Assembly (NCBI GenBank): GCA_963768765.1
Contig: CAVYJK010000014.1
Span: 1-64,000, forward strand
Source of the DNA: DASWLF01 sp963768765
GTDB taxonomy: Bacteria > Desulfobacterota > Desulfobaccia > Desulfobaccales > 0-14-0-80-60-11
Direction: 5' to 3'
DNA length: 64,000 nucleotides
The notes under the pieces were generated by a model. The model was not told where the DNA came from. It saw only the letters and a program-made list of their open reading frames with translations, and made no database searches. A program made the position numbers and the translations under genes. This document shows, piece by piece, positions 50,225 to 59,523 of this stretch (the first letter of the stretch is position 1; the number at the start of each line of letters is the position of its first letter).

Positions 50225-50242
50225 GACGTCCTTAATCCTTCC

Positions 50243-50346
50243 AAATTAAGACCTCAGCCTAATGGTGGCACATTGCGAGCGGGCACGGAGGCCCGCGCTA
50301 CCAGAGAAATCAAGGCGGTAGGGCGGCCGTCCCTGGCCGCCCTACA
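50243..50346. repeat. MITE core copy upstream of the DUF885 gene end
   Basis: AATTAAGACCTC at the left and the core CCAGAGAAATCAAGGCGGTAG / GGGCGGCCGTCCCTGGCCGCCC match the element at 22808-22950. The right terminal repeat is not preserved. A REP palindrome follows at 50417-50439. Confidence 0.6.
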
Positions 50347-50465
50347 GAACAATTAACTAATTCAGGTTTATCACCTAGCCAAAATTCAGGAAAACGCCTC
50401 TCAAGTGTTAGGTAAAGGGCACGGCACGCCGTGCCTCTACGGGAACGGAGTTGATTTCACCGAAC

Positions 50466-52094
50466 TCACCCGCGGGCCGCGGCCTCCAGCCGCCGGGCCG
50501 CCAGTTCAAAAGGCAGCTGGCCGCCGTTCAAGAGAACTTCGTGGAACCGGGCCAGGCCCAGCAGGGGGCCGAAGCGCTGCCGCAGCCTTAAAATCTCTCT
50601 TAAGCCAAGAGTATAACAGAGTTGATAGCCGGGGGTAAGGGCCAGCTGCAGCACCTGGCTGCGGGCGGTGGCCTCGGGGTAATCGGCCTGGCGCAGCAGC
50701 TTAAGGCCGCCCTCCAGGTCCAGGCGGCCCCGCTGCCAATCAAGGTCCACGCGGCCCCGCAGCGCCCGCCACAGGCGCCGCTGCCACCCCACCAGCAGCT
50801 CCCGGGGCTCCTTCAGGTAGCCTTCGCTCACGAGCAGGGTCTCGGCGTAGCAAGCCCAGCCCTCGTAAAACAGGGGCGACTCATATTGCCGGAGCAGCGG
50901 CGAAGCCAGGGCCAGGCGGGTCGCGTCCAGGAAGTGGTGGCCCGGCACGGTTTCATGGGCGCTTAAAAAGCGGTGATGCCGGAGGTGATGGCCAGGGTCC
51001 TCCGTCTCCGGGGTCACGTAAAAGTAGCCGGGGTTCTCCTCCGGGGGGCCCCAGGGCGCCGCGTAGGAGGCCGAGGACCGGAGGCTCTTGAGATAAAGGG
51101 GCGTCTCCGCCACCACCACGCGCCCCCTCAGGGGCGGCAGCACCTCGGATCGCTGCCAGAATTCCCACAGGTTCTCCACTTCCCGGCGATAAAGTTCGAA
51201 CAACTCAAGCCGGGGCGGCACGGCAACGCCTTTGAGGGCCGCAGTCCAGGAAAGCCCCGGTTGAATCCGGCGGGCCAGCCGGGCCAGGGCGGCCTGGCTT
51301 TCCGCCACTTCTTCGTCCAGGAGCGCGGCAACCTCATCCAGGCCGCGGGTCCAACCCCAATTAGCCAGGATCTCCACCAAGGCGCCTTCCCCCCCCGGGG
51401 GTGGGGCGGCCGGGAGCGCGGCTGCGGTTTCCTCCAAGAGCCGCAGATGGTGGCGGACTTCGCCTAAGAGGGGTTCGAAATCGACCCGGGGGCAATGGGC
51501 CGTCAAAAAGGCCGGCGCCACTTGCCCCCAAAACTGCCGGGCATCGGCAAAGGCGCCGGGGGCCAGAAGCTGCGCCGGGCGGCTCATGGTCTGAAGCTGG
51601 CGCCGCCCCCAGGTGAACAGCCGGGCCACCTGGCCCAGGAGCTCCGTCAATTTCTCCCGGCTGCGCCAGTCCACCTGGGAGGCCCGGGCCAGGACCGGGG
51701 CCCAGGCCAGGGAGGCCGCCTTGAGGTAAAGGAAGGGGTCCCGGCGCCAGGGACCGCCGGGCCCCAGCTCCCGGCGGACGCTTTTAAGGGACTGGCGCAG
51801 CAGCGCCGCCTCGGCGGCCAGGGCCGGGGTCTGCGAAGCCGGGAGGGGCGGAGGCAACCGGGACAGCAGCTCCGCCAGCCGGGCCCCGGCGGACTCCAGA
51901 AACTCCGCCTCCAGGCGGGGCAGCCGAAACCAATTTTCCCAGGCCGCAGTCAGGCGGGGAAAAAAGATGAACTCATCGTGGAGGCAAAGGGTGGGAAACT
52001 CCCGGGCCAAGAAGGAAAAATATTCCTCCCGGACGGCGGAGAGTGGCGCGGCCAATACCTCGGCCGCAGCTGTTGGCAGATCCTGATGGGACAA
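50466..52094 (-). CDS. DUF885-family putative metallopeptidase
   Basis: A 542-residue member of DUF885, a family related to HExxH-type metallopeptidases. The motif HETVPGHHFLDATRLAL (about 385-400) supplies candidate zinc ligands, and the downstream FYEGWACYAETLL has the conserved E-G-W-A-x-Y. No signal peptide is seen, so it is probably cytoplasmic and acts on small peptides or related compounds. The start is TTG (52094). It is followed on the same strand by no close gene; the lipoprotein-like gene is 33 bases upstream. Confidence 0.85.
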   Translation of the reverse strand: MSHQDLPTAAAEVLAAPLSAVREEYFSFLAREFPTLCLHDEFIFFPRLTAAWENWFRLPRLEAEFLESAGARLAELLSRLPPPLPASQTPALAAEAALLRQSLKSVRRELGPGGPWRRDPFLYLKAASLAWAPVLARASQVDWRSREKLTELLGQVARLFTWGRRQLQTMSRPAQLLAPGAFADARQFWGQVAPAFLTAHCPRVDFEPLLGEVRHHLRLLEETAAALPAAPPPGGEGALVEILANWGWTRGLDEVAALLDEEVAESQAALARLARRIQPGLSWTAALKGVAVPPRLELFELYRREVENLWEFWQRSEVLPPLRGRVVVAETPLYLKSLRSSASYAAPWGPPEENPGYFYVTPETEDPGHHLRHHRFLSAHETVPGHHFLDATRLALASPLLRQYESPLFYEGWACYAETLLVSEGYLKEPRELLVGWQRRLWRALRGRVDLDWQRGRLDLEGGLKLLRQADYPEATARSQVLQLALTPGYQLCYTLGLREILRLRQRFGPLLGLARFHEVLLNGGQLPFELAARRLEAAARG

Positions 52095-52127
52095 AAGATG
52101 TTGGGTGGCGGCAGACCTCGGCGGCGA

Positions 52128-52538
52128 TTAGCGGGAAGGCGCGGCGGCGCCTTCCTTAACCGGGATCATCAGGTTATCCCACCCCTGCCGGCGGGTCAGG
52201 CCGGCGCTGTGACTGATGAGGCTCACCAGAAACCAACGCGGCGAGCCGTCGGGCAGGGTGAGCAGCTGAAAGTGGGCCTCGTAAACCGCCTGCTTGTGAT
52301 TCTTGTCGCCGGGGTTGGCAATGAGCACGTAAGCCAGCCGGGTGGGGGCCCGCTCCTCCGGGAGGTAGAAGCCGTAAAACTCCACCACCTTGCAATAGTT
52401 GGGGTTCCAGCTGTCCAGCAGGTTCTGGGCGGCCGCGGCCGTCAGGGGAGGACTGGCAGACGAAGGGAGCGCACAACCCAGAAAGAAACCGGCTAACAGC
52501 AACAACGCGATCGGACGGCGCCTACCCCATGGCCTCAT
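52128..52538 (-). CDS. Small lipoprotein of unknown function
   Basis: A 136-residue protein with a lipoprotein-type signal (RPIALLLLAGFFLGC, lipobox cysteine at about 22). The mature part is acidic to neutral, with NLLDSWNPNYCKVVEFYGFY and RWFLVSLISHSAGLTRRQGW; I recognise no family. It precedes the DUF885 gene by 33 bases and probably shares its transcript. Confidence 0.7.
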   Translation of the reverse strand: MRPWGRRRPIALLLLAGFFLGCALPSSASPPLTAAAAQNLLDSWNPNYCKVVEFYGFYLPEERAPTRLAYVLIANPGDKNHKQAVYEAHFQLLTLPDGSPRWFLVSLISHSAGLTRRQGWDNLMIPVKEGAAAPSR

Positions 52539-52640
52539 GGCTCTTCTTACCTCCCGTGGAATGGATAAACCGCAACCGAAGTCCTTGCGCCTTTGATAAA
52601 AAGACTGACAGGCAAAGGGTTCTATTAAGAAAAAAGTGGC

Positions 52641-53087
52641 TTAATCTTTTAATAACCCGGCTTCCACCAGCCAGTCCTGCACCTGTTTGGTGGCGGCCCT
52701 CCCCTCGGCGGCCTTCCCCTTGGGGCTAAAAATGATGAAATACGGCACGGAGCGGATCTTGTACTGCTGGGCCAGGGGGGAGTGCCAGTCGATGCCCTTT
52801 ACTTCCGGGCGGTTGATGTTCACTTTCTTGACGGCCAGGTCGGCGCGCTTTTTGGCCAACTCCTGCAAGAGGGGCGCCAGGCGCTCGCACGGCGGGCAGA
52901 AGGGGCTGTAGAACTCGATGAGGGTGGTTTTTCCCTTGACCCGCAAGGCTTGCAGGTCCAGGGTCTCCCCGCCCCGGCCGGAGTTGGCTTCCTGCAGCCC
53001 TCCCGCCGCGGCCCTGGCCCCGGGCAGGAGGCCCAAGGCCAGGGCCAGGAGAACCGCCCCCAGGAGAGAAAAGGCTCGGGGTCTCAT
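52641..53087 (-). CDS. Exported thioredoxin-like protein
   Basis: A 148-residue thioredoxin-fold protein with a signal peptide (FSLLGAVLLALALGLLPGARA). The active site is FYSPFCPPCERL (CPPC), followed by VNINRPEVKGIDW and the cis-proline loop RSVPYFIIF. It likely reduces or shuffles disulfides in the periplasm, for example in cytochrome or metalloprotein maturation. The ATG at 53087 begins the signal peptide and has AAGG upstream; the open frame continues further upstream without protein character. Confidence 0.88.
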   Translation of the reverse strand: MRPRAFSLLGAVLLALALGLLPGARAAAGGLQEANSGRGGETLDLQALRVKGKTTLIEFYSPFCPPCERLAPLLQELAKKRADLAVKKVNINRPEVKGIDWHSPLAQQYKIRSVPYFIIFSPKGKAAEGRAATKQVQDWLVEAGLLKD

Positions 53088-53288
53088 AGCCCTTACATAT
53101 TGCCTTGCAGCCGCCTTGTCAATCATTTTCCCAGGGAGGGGCCGGAGGGTCCGGTATTTAAGATCCAAAGCAGGCCGTCCCGGCCCCCAAGGGGGGATTA
53201 AAATAAACGCTTAATAATCCCCCTAAGTCCCCCTTTGCCTTCGGGGACCCCTCGTCTTGGCTGAAAGCTGAAAGCTGACTGCTGACAG

Positions 53289-53912
53289 CTACTTCTGCAG
53301 CAACTGACTGCGGGAGCGGCCCACGTTCTGGAACACCGCCTGGAAATCCCGGTAGAGCTTTTTGTTGTCCCGCACCCGGTGGCACTTCTTCAGATAGGTC
53401 TTGGGGTCGGGGTTCTCGGCCAGTATATCCAGGCCTTCCCAGCCTTCCTTCCGGGGAAAGGCGTAGTAGGGATACTCCCGGGGGACGCCGCGCACGAAAG
53501 TCACCTGGGGGACGACCCACTCCAGCCGGGCCAGGTAGAGGCGGTGCATGCCGTCGTTGATGAGCAGGGCCACGGCGCCGTCCCCTTCGATGGACTCCTC
53601 CACCACGGGCGGGTAGAGGTCGTAGGTCGCCTCCTCGCCGTCGGGGAGGCGCACCGTATAGGTGACGAAGCCGTCCAGCCGGAACAGGTCCACGCCCTGG
53701 GCCGCCAGGCTCCAGCGCAGCTCCTGGGTCTTGCGCAGCTCCGCCAGCCAGATGTAGTTCTGGGTGGGATTAAGGGCATCGGGGTGAATCTGCTCCAGGC
53801 TGATGAGGGCATGCTCATAGACTAAAACATCGGGCTGCTTCAACAGGGGCACCCGGCGCAGGCGGCTGAGCAGTTCCGCCGCAGAATGACGCTCTAAAGA
53901 GACTATGTTCAT
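53289..53912 (-). CDS. ParB/Srx-like protein of unknown function
   Basis: A 207-residue protein. The segment GDGAVALLINDGMHRLYLARL (about 105-125) resembles the 'DG-H-R' nucleotide-binding loop of ParB/sulfiredoxin-fold domains. Elsewhere it has WSLAAQGVDLFRLDGFVTYT and a charged C-terminus (YLKKCHRVRDNKKLYRDF). The fold is a guess from this motif; no function is inferred. It stands alone, with about 200 bases on one side and 260 on the other. Confidence 0.7.
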   Translation of the reverse strand: MNIVSLERHSAAELLSRLRRVPLLKQPDVLVYEHALISLEQIHPDALNPTQNYIWLAELRKTQELRWSLAAQGVDLFRLDGFVTYTVRLPDGEEATYDLYPPVVEESIEGDGAVALLINDGMHRLYLARLEWVVPQVTFVRGVPREYPYYAFPRKEGWEGLDILAENPDPKTYLKKCHRVRDNKKLYRDFQAVFQNVGRSRSQLLQK

Positions 53913-54172
53913 TTTCCAGAACAGCCCCCCGGGGCCGTGTTCAATAATCGGAATTAAACGGAATGAAACTCCGTATGCTAAAAAGTTTTTAGTGGAAATG
54001 GCGGCTAAAGTCGAGGGAAAAGGAGGGCGCGGCGGATTTTTATCCTCACGAGGGTTGCCGCGCCGGGAAGCGGGGGGATGGGCGCCATGGATATTGGGGT
54101 GCCAGGGTCAGAGCCGGTCGGCCGTCAAACCTGACGCCCAGCTTTCTTAACTCAAAACCCCAAACTCCAGGC

Positions 54173-54394
54173 TCAACACCTGCCCCGCAGAGAGCGGCTG
54201 GAGGGGCTCAAAAGGAAAGGTCCGAACCAGTCCTGAATGATGAAGCCGTCGGCCGTTTCCGGCTCCTCAGGCGTGCCTTCGGCCGCATGGTCGGCCGCTG
54301 CCAGGATTCCGAGGTAGACCTCTTCCAAAACCTCAGCAGGGAGCCAAGAGGGCAGCCAGACCGGGATATATTCTTCTTTGTCAAGATATGCCAT
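54173..54394 (-). CDS. Possible small protein downstream of the endonuclease III-like gene
   Basis: A 73-residue frame beginning MAYLDKEEYIPVWLPSWLPA, acidic in the middle (EGTPEEPETADG). It lies 39 bases after the endonuclease III-like gene on the same strand. Its ribosome site is weak and I know no relatives, so it may or may not be real. Confidence 0.45.
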   Translation of the reverse strand: MAYLDKEEYIPVWLPSWLPAEVLEEVYLGILAAADHAAEGTPEEPETADGFIIQDWFGPFLLSPSSRSLRGRC

Positions 54395-54433
54395 GCCATG
54401 AGAATTGCAATATCCGTTCCAACAAAGCGGGAG

Positions 54434-55093
54434 TCAATCCTGAGGGGAGGGCCAGTCCTCCAGGGGGCAGGCGGAGCAGCGGGGCTGAGGCCGGCAAAAT
54501 TCTTTCCCCAGGCGCACCAGCAAGGCATGGTACTCCTGGTAGAGGCCCACTTCGGAGGGCAGGTGGTCCATGAACAGCTGCCGCAGGTCTTCATAGGTGC
54601 AGGGCTCGACCAGGAGCCCGTGCCGGCTGAGGATGCGGAAGGTGTAAGCATCCACCACAAAGGTGGGCTGGTCAAGGGCATAGAGGAGGATGCTGTCCGC
54701 GGTCTCGGGGCCGATGCCTTTGACCTTAAGGAGCGCCGGCCGCAGCGTCTCCAGGTCCGCGGCCGCCAGCAATTCCATGGAGTCCTGGAACTCCTCCAGG
54801 AAGCCCAAAAAACTTTTGAGGCGGCGGGCCTTGACGTTGAAATAACCCGCGGGACGGATCAGGCGGGCCAGCTCGCCTTCCGCCAGCGCCTTCAAGGCTC
54901 CGGGGTTTAGCAGGCCTCCCTCTTTCAGACCCTGGATGACCCGGGCCACGTTGCTCCAGTTGGTGTTCTGGGTCAGGATGGCGCCCAGGGCCACTTCAAA
55001 GGGGGTCTCCCCCGGCCACCAGCCTTGGGCCCCAAAGGCGTCCAGCATTTTCCGGAAAAGCTCCTGAAGCAACTTGCCGGTGCGCGCGGCCAT
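54434..55093 (-). CDS. Endonuclease III-like DNA glycosylase
   Basis: A 219-residue HhH-GPD base-excision glycosylase. The helix-hairpin-helix is KVKGIGPETADSILLYA and the catalytic aspartate is in VVDAYTFRI. The C-terminus has C-x5-C-x2-C (FCRPQPRCSACPL) but no fourth cysteine, so the iron-sulfur cluster of Nth may be absent or differently bound. This resembles the Thermotoga/Helicobacter 3-methyladenine glycosylase III branch as much as Nth, so no symbol is given. Confidence 0.85.
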   Translation of the reverse strand: MAARTGKLLQELFRKMLDAFGAQGWWPGETPFEVALGAILTQNTNWSNVARVIQGLKEGGLLNPGALKALAEGELARLIRPAGYFNVKARRLKSFLGFLEEFQDSMELLAAADLETLRPALLKVKGIGPETADSILLYALDQPTFVVDAYTFRILSRHGLLVEPCTYEDLRQLFMDHLPSEVGLYQEYHALLVRLGKEFCRPQPRCSACPLEDWPSPQD

Positions 55094-55373
55094 GCATCCT
55101 TCCAGGGATCAACAAAAGTTAGCGGGATGCTAATTAGGAAGAACCCGAATAAGCCCCCCGGTTTCTGAAAGAATAATATCATATAATCTGACCGAGGCGG
55201 AATCAGAAGCGCCGCGCCTTCGGAGCCCGTGAGGGTGCTCCCTCAGGGGATAACCGGGGCAAAGTAGTTTTTTTTGCCGGGCCCTTGTGGTAGAATGGCA
55301 CATCCCGAATCCCGGCCATGGCGAATTTCTCTGGGGGCACCTCGCATCTCAAATATGACCACGGGACCGACTA

Positions 55374-57308
55374 TTGACAAAGCACCTCACCTTTAAACCA
55401 TACGACCTCACCGTGGACGTGCCCGAAGGAGAGAATCTGTTGCGGGCCGCGGTGGCCGCCGGGGTGCATATCAACGCTTCGTGCGGCGGCGAAGGCGTCT
55501 GCGGCAAATGCAAGATCCTGCTGGAATCGGGCGACCTGGACAGCACCCGCTCCGGCCTGCTGAGCGACGAGGAATGGGACCTGGGCTACCGCCAGGCCTG
55601 CCAGTCCCGGGTGCGGGGGGACGTGACGGTGCGCATCCCGCCCGAGTCCCTCCTGGACCGCAAGACCCTGACCCGGCGCCGGGGCGGCATCGGGCTGCGC
55701 CCCAGCCCCATCAACCTGGCCGCCCTGAGGGCCGAAGGCCTCTATAATCCCGCCTTTCAAAAAAAGTTTGTCAAGCTGGCGCCGCCCAGCCTGGGGGACA
55801 ATGCCTGCGACCTCTCCCGCCTGGAAAGCGGCCTGTCCCGCCAGCACGGCCTGGACAGCCTGGCCCACGACTTTTTCATGTTACGCAAGTTGGCCCGGGT
55901 GATGCGCCAGGAGGACTTCCAGGTGACCGCCACCCTGGACTTCGCCCAGCGCCGCTCCCGAAATCCCCGGGTCGTGGACTTGGAACCCGGAGACACCCGC
56001 CAGCAGCACTACGCCCTGGCGGTGGACATCGGCACCACCACCGTCTGGGTGCAATTGCTGGACCTGGCCAAAGGGGAGATCCTGGGCGCCGCCGCCGACT
56101 ACAACGCCCAGATGAGTTACGGTGACGACGTCATCACCCGCATCGTCTTTAGCCAGAAAGAGCAGGGTCTGCAAAAGCTGCAAAGGTCGGTGGCGGCCAC
56201 CATCAACCAGGTCATGCACCGGCTGCTCAAAAGGCACAAGCTGCCGGTCACCGAGATCTCCCACCTCACCTTGGCCGCCAACACCACCATGACCCACCTC
56301 TTCTACGGCATCGACCCCAAGTTCATCCGGCTGACGCCTTACACCCCCGCGGCCTGCCACCTCCCGCCGGTGCGGGCCCGGGACCTGGGCCTGGAACTGC
56401 CGGAGCACGTGTTCATTTACTGCGTCAGCTCGGTGTCCAGCTACGTGGGGGGCGACATCGTGGCCGGGGTCCTGGCTTCGGGCATCTACAAAGACCCCAA
56501 GCTCACCTTGTACATCGATATCGGCACCAACGGCGAGATCGTCATCGGCAACCAGCAGTGGCTGGCCTGCGCCGCCTGCTCCGCCGGGCCGGCCTTTGAA
56601 GGCGGCGGCATCAAGTTCGGCATGCGGGCCACCTCCGGGGCCATCGAAGAGGCCAGCATCAACCCCAAGACTTACGAGCCCATGATTATCACCATCGACA
56701 TGGTGAAACCCAAGGGAATCTGCGGCTCCGGGCTCATCAACATCATGGCGGCCCTCATGGAGGCCGATATCATCGCGCCCAACGGCAAGTTCCGGGACGA
56801 TTTGGACACTCCCCGGATTCGGCTGGGGGACAGCGGCCGGGAATACGTCCTGGCCATGGCCCCGGACACCCAGGGCGACCAGGATATCACCTTGAGTGAA
56901 GCCGACATCGACAACCTGATGCGGGCCAAGGGGGCCATGTTCGCCGGATACGTGACCCTACTGGAAAACGTGGGGTTGCGCCTCCAGGACCTGGAACAGG
57001 TCATCCTGGCCGGGGCCTTCGGCCAGTTCATCAATATCGAAAACGCCATCGCCATCGGCCTCTTGCCGGACCTGCCCCGGGAACAGTTCCAGTTCGTGGG
57101 CAACGGCTCCCTCCAAGGCGCCACCCTGCTGGCCTTCTCCCGGGACCTGCTGGAGGAGGAACGCCGGGTGGCGGACATGATGACCAACTTCGAACTCTCC
57201 GAAACCCCGGGCTTCATGGATCAGTATATCGCCGCCCTGTTCTTGCCCCACACCCGGATGGAATACTTCCCCACGGTCAGCGAGCGCCTCCGGGGCGGCA
57301 AGGAGTGA
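55374..57308 (+). CDS. RACo-like reductive activator of corrinoid proteins
   Basis: A 644-residue protein with an N-terminal [2Fe-2S] ferredoxin domain (CGGEGVCGKCKILL, about 35-50) and an ASKHA ATPase core (AVDIGTTTVWVQLLDL near 215, DIGTNGEIVIGN near 380, ILAGAFGQFINIENA near 545), the DUF4445/RACo architecture. RACo reduces inactive Co(II) corrinoid proteins using ATP, for example the corrinoid iron-sulfur protein of the Wood-Ljungdahl pathway or methyltransferases. No acs or mtr-type genes are in the window. The start is TTG at 55374. Confidence 0.9.
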   Translation: MTKHLTFKPYDLTVDVPEGENLLRAAVAAGVHINASCGGEGVCGKCKILLESGDLDSTRSGLLSDEEWDLGYRQACQSRVRGDVTVRIPPESLLDRKTLTRRRGGIGLRPSPINLAALRAEGLYNPAFQKKFVKLAPPSLGDNACDLSRLESGLSRQHGLDSLAHDFFMLRKLARVMRQEDFQVTATLDFAQRRSRNPRVVDLEPGDTRQQHYALAVDIGTTTVWVQLLDLAKGEILGAAADYNAQMSYGDDVITRIVFSQKEQGLQKLQRSVAATINQVMHRLLKRHKLPVTEISHLTLAANTTMTHLFYGIDPKFIRLTPYTPAACHLPPVRARDLGLELPEHVFIYCVSSVSSYVGGDIVAGVLASGIYKDPKLTLYIDIGTNGEIVIGNQQWLACAACSAGPAFEGGGIKFGMRATSGAIEEASINPKTYEPMIITIDMVKPKGICGSGLINIMAALMEADIIAPNGKFRDDLDTPRIRLGDSGREYVLAMAPDTQGDQDITLSEADIDNLMRAKGAMFAGYVTLLENVGLRLQDLEQVILAGAFGQFINIENAIAIGLLPDLPREQFQFVGNGSLQGATLLAFSRDLLEEERRVADMMTNFELSETPGFMDQYIAALFLPHTRMEYFPTVSERLRGGKE

Positions 57309-57362
57309 CGAACGATTTAAGGGAGGGGGCAAGGGCGGGTCCCCTGACTGGCTTCAGAAAAA

Positions 57363-57690
57363 GGGCACGGCGTGCCGGGCCCCTACAGTTTAAATTCATT
57401 CTCTGGCCTGGTTTTGAAACCGGCCAACCAGCGGTAAAAGTCATTCTCTCCTGTACGCTCAGGGTTCTCCCGGTCCGATTCCCATGTCTGGCGATTGTTT
57501 AAAATGTATTCCCTAATTCGATTCAACGATTTTTCATTGCGAATAACATGCTCATAATAATTTCTCTGCCAGATGGTGTTGCCCGTAGTGCCCTTTAAGG
57601 CATTTATCCTATTGGTAACCGCGGACTTGAACGCTCCGATAATGGTCGGTAGCGAACTCGAAACAGGGCACCCGAATCGTTGCACTGTAG
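57363..57690 (-). pseudogene. Tandem 3' duplicate of the RAYT transposase gene
   Basis: This 328-base unit repeats 57691-58018 with only a few substitutions. It encodes the transposase C-terminal part (PTIIGAFKSAVTNRINALKG to FKTRPENEFKL) without the catalytic HUH region. Both copies, and the base after the second, begin with the palindrome GGGCACGGCGTGCC. Confidence 0.88.
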
Positions 57691-58018
57691 GGGCACGGCG
57701 TGCCGGGCCCCTACAGTTTAAATTCATTCTCTGGCCTGGTTTTGAAACCGGCCAACCAGCGGTAAAAGTCATTTTCTCTTGTATGCCCAGGGTTCTCCCG
57801 GTCCGATTCCCATGTCTGGGGATTGTTTAAAATGTATTCCCTAATTCGATTCAACGATTTTTCATTGCGAATAACATGCTCATAATAATTTCTCTGCCAG
57901 ATGGTGTTGCCCGTAGTGCCCTTTAAGGCATTTATCCTATTGGTAACCGCGGACTTGAACGCTCCGATAATGGTCGGTAGCGAACTCGAAACAGGGCACC
58001 CGAATCGTTGCACTGTAG
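57363..58018. repeat. 328-bp tandem duplication
   Basis: Copy 1 runs 57363-57690 and copy 2 57691-58018, in direct orientation. The repeated start GGGCACGGCGTGCCGGGCCC at each junction, and a third partial start at 58018-58039, suggest that recombination between REP palindromes created the array. Confidence 0.88.
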
Positions 58019-58310
58019 GGGCACGGCGTGCCGTGCCCCCTTTTTCTCCATCAATCAACAAGATCCCGTGGAAGTGATTGGGCATTACGATAAATTGATC
58101 CAATTCTACATAGGTCCTGATCCTTGCGGTTTTAAGCCATTCCTCGGTTATGATTTTGCCGGCATCTGAAAATCTCATAGTTCCATCGACGATCTGCCCG
58201 AAGATAGGAGCTCGGTCGGCGGTGCAGATGGTCGCGAAATACGCATTGCCCTGAGAATAATCGTATCCCGGCAGCCTGAGGGAGCGGCGATGGAGGAACT
58301 TTGGGCGCAT
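57711..58310 (-). CDS. REP-associated tyrosine transposase (RAYT, IS200/IS605-like)
   Basis: A 199-residue Y1/HUH transposase of the RAYT group, single-copy proteins that spread REP palindromes. The N-terminus has RRSLRLPGYDYSQGNAYFAT, the HUH-type motif is VMPNHFHGILLI, and the C-terminus has NTIWQRNYYEHVIRNEKSL with the nucleophile tyrosine candidates. The ATG at 58310 is chosen over an upstream open start because relatives begin near here. REP palindromes of the GGGCACGG..GTGCC family lie at both ends (58018-58039 and 58331-58354). Confidence 0.9.
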   Translation of the reverse strand: MRPKFLHRRSLRLPGYDYSQGNAYFATICTADRAPIFGQIVDGTMRFSDAGKIITEEWLKTARIRTYVELDQFIVMPNHFHGILLIDGEKGGTARRAPTVQRFGCPVSSSLPTIIGAFKSAVTNRINALKGTTGNTIWQRNYYEHVIRNEKSLNRIREYILNNPQTWESDRENPGHTRENDFYRWLAGFKTRPENEFKL

Positions 58311-58509
58311 TTGCTTCTCTTGAGATATGAGGGCACGGCACACCGTGCCCCTACAAGTTAAGGGAATATTTCTTAAATAGGCCCCTGGAAAGGCGGGCCG
58401 GCGGCTCGACTTCCCAGGTTAATAAACCCATACGGGATTGGGGGTGGGGGTTTGGGGGAGGGATTGTAAGCGGCCGTTTGCCCCTGGCCCCCTCCCTCAA
58501 CATCGTTCC

Positions 58510-59075
58510 TTACCCCAGCTTTTTCAGCAGCCAGGCCATATTGCCGGCCAGGTCGTGATGGTCTTGAGGCCCTCGGCGTCGTTGGCGACCTCCCCGGGTT
58601 TCAGGCCGTAGGCGATGGGCCAGTAGCTGGCGCCCGGCACGTACATCCCCATGATGCAGAACCAGAACTGCAGCTGGGCGTAGGTGAAGTTGACCCCGGC
58701 CCGGCGGGCCACCACGATGGGGGTCCCCACCTTGCGGGCGAATGGGTTGTCCCCCTGGCGGGCCACGTAGCCGGCCCGGTCGAGAAGCGCCATGAGGTTG
58801 GGGGTGGCGGAGCCGAAGTAGACCGGCGAGCCCACGATGAGGCCGTCGGCCGCGGCCATGGCCTCATAGATGGGCATGAAGTCGTCTTCCTGGGCGCAGC
58901 GGTTCTTGTCCTCAGCGCACTTCAGGCAGGCCCGGCACGGCAGGACCTGCTTGTCGTGCAGGGACAGGTATTCCGTTTGCAGGCCCTCGGCTTCCAGGGC
59001 CTTGAGGGCTTCCTGGAGCAGCAGGTGGGTGTTGCCCTTAGGGCGCGGGGAGCCGGAAATAGCCAGCACCTTCAT
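58510..59075 (-). CDS. NADPH-dependent FMN reductase/iron-sulfur flavoprotein-like, frameshifted
   Basis: A flavodoxin-fold protein of the Isf/FMN-reductase group. The FMN phosphate loop is VLAISGSPRPKGNTHLLL, and CRACLKCAEDKNRC (about 47-60) is the compact cysteine motif of archaeal-type iron-sulfur flavoproteins; IVGSPVYFGSATPNL and the later loop bind the isoalloxazine. The ATG at 59075 has GGAGG nine bases upstream; an ATG at 59084 is directly adjacent to it. A base is missing near 58554. Restoring it changes the end to DLAGNMAWLLKKLG with a TAA at 58510-58512. It may detoxify O2 or act in electron transfer. Confidence 0.86.
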
Positions 59076-59175
59076 CACCTTCATCCTCCGTACTTTTTAG
59101 TGGGTTTGCTCTTGGAATTCATCCGCTTGGTTGCCCCAGCCTTACAAGCTATTTCAAAACCTCCTTTCGTGGAAA

Positions 59176-59206
59176 AGGTCATTCTGAGCGCAGCGAAAAA
59201 TCTAGT
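59176..59206. repeat. Half-copy of the CATTCTGAGCG REP
   Basis: CATTCTGAGCGCAGCGAAAAATCTA resembles the left arm of the palindrome at 4004-4071. The opposite arm is not preserved. Confidence 0.5.
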
Positions 59207-59320
59207 AGGCCACCGGCCGCCCCAGAGCGCTGGTTCTGGGGAAACATTTATTATAAATCTCTTGCCCCAAAAAGAGGTGGTTTGGCCAACGAGAAAACGC
59301 TCCTGCCTGAAAAAAATCTC

Positions 59321-59349
59321 TTGACAACCGGTTCTGGCCAGCCTATTTT
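59321..59349 (+). promoter_or_regulatory. Near-consensus promoter upstream of the HTH/radical SAM pair
   Basis: TTGACA (59321-59326) and TATTTT (59344-59349) are separated by exactly 17 bases. No larger gene starts until 59524; the next start codon with a usable site is that of the HTH protein. Confidence 0.75.
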
Positions 59350-59350
59350 A

Positions 59351-59368
59351 TGAGTGAACATTTACTCA
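59351..59368. promoter_or_regulatory. Palindromic operator, TetR type
   Basis: TGAGTGAACATTTACTCA is an 18-base imperfect palindrome immediately after the -10 box, placed to block transcription start. The shape (TGAGTgAac..ttTACTCA) is typical of TetR-family operators. No TetR gene is in the window. Confidence 0.6.
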
Positions 59369-59523
59369 CTTAAACAGACCGACTTATGGTAGGGAAATCA
59401 TCGGCTCATTATTCCAAACGCCGTCCTATGGTGGTCGGCCTGGGAGCGCATTGCCCTTGATTTTTGCCGTCTTTTGCAGTATTTTTAAAGATAATAATCC
59501 GGAAGTCAGAGGTAAGCACGGTA

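Noticed and set aside
59386..59460. 24-residue leader peptide after the 59321 promoter
   Set aside because: No ribosome site, no regulatory codon pattern and no attenuator hairpin follow it.
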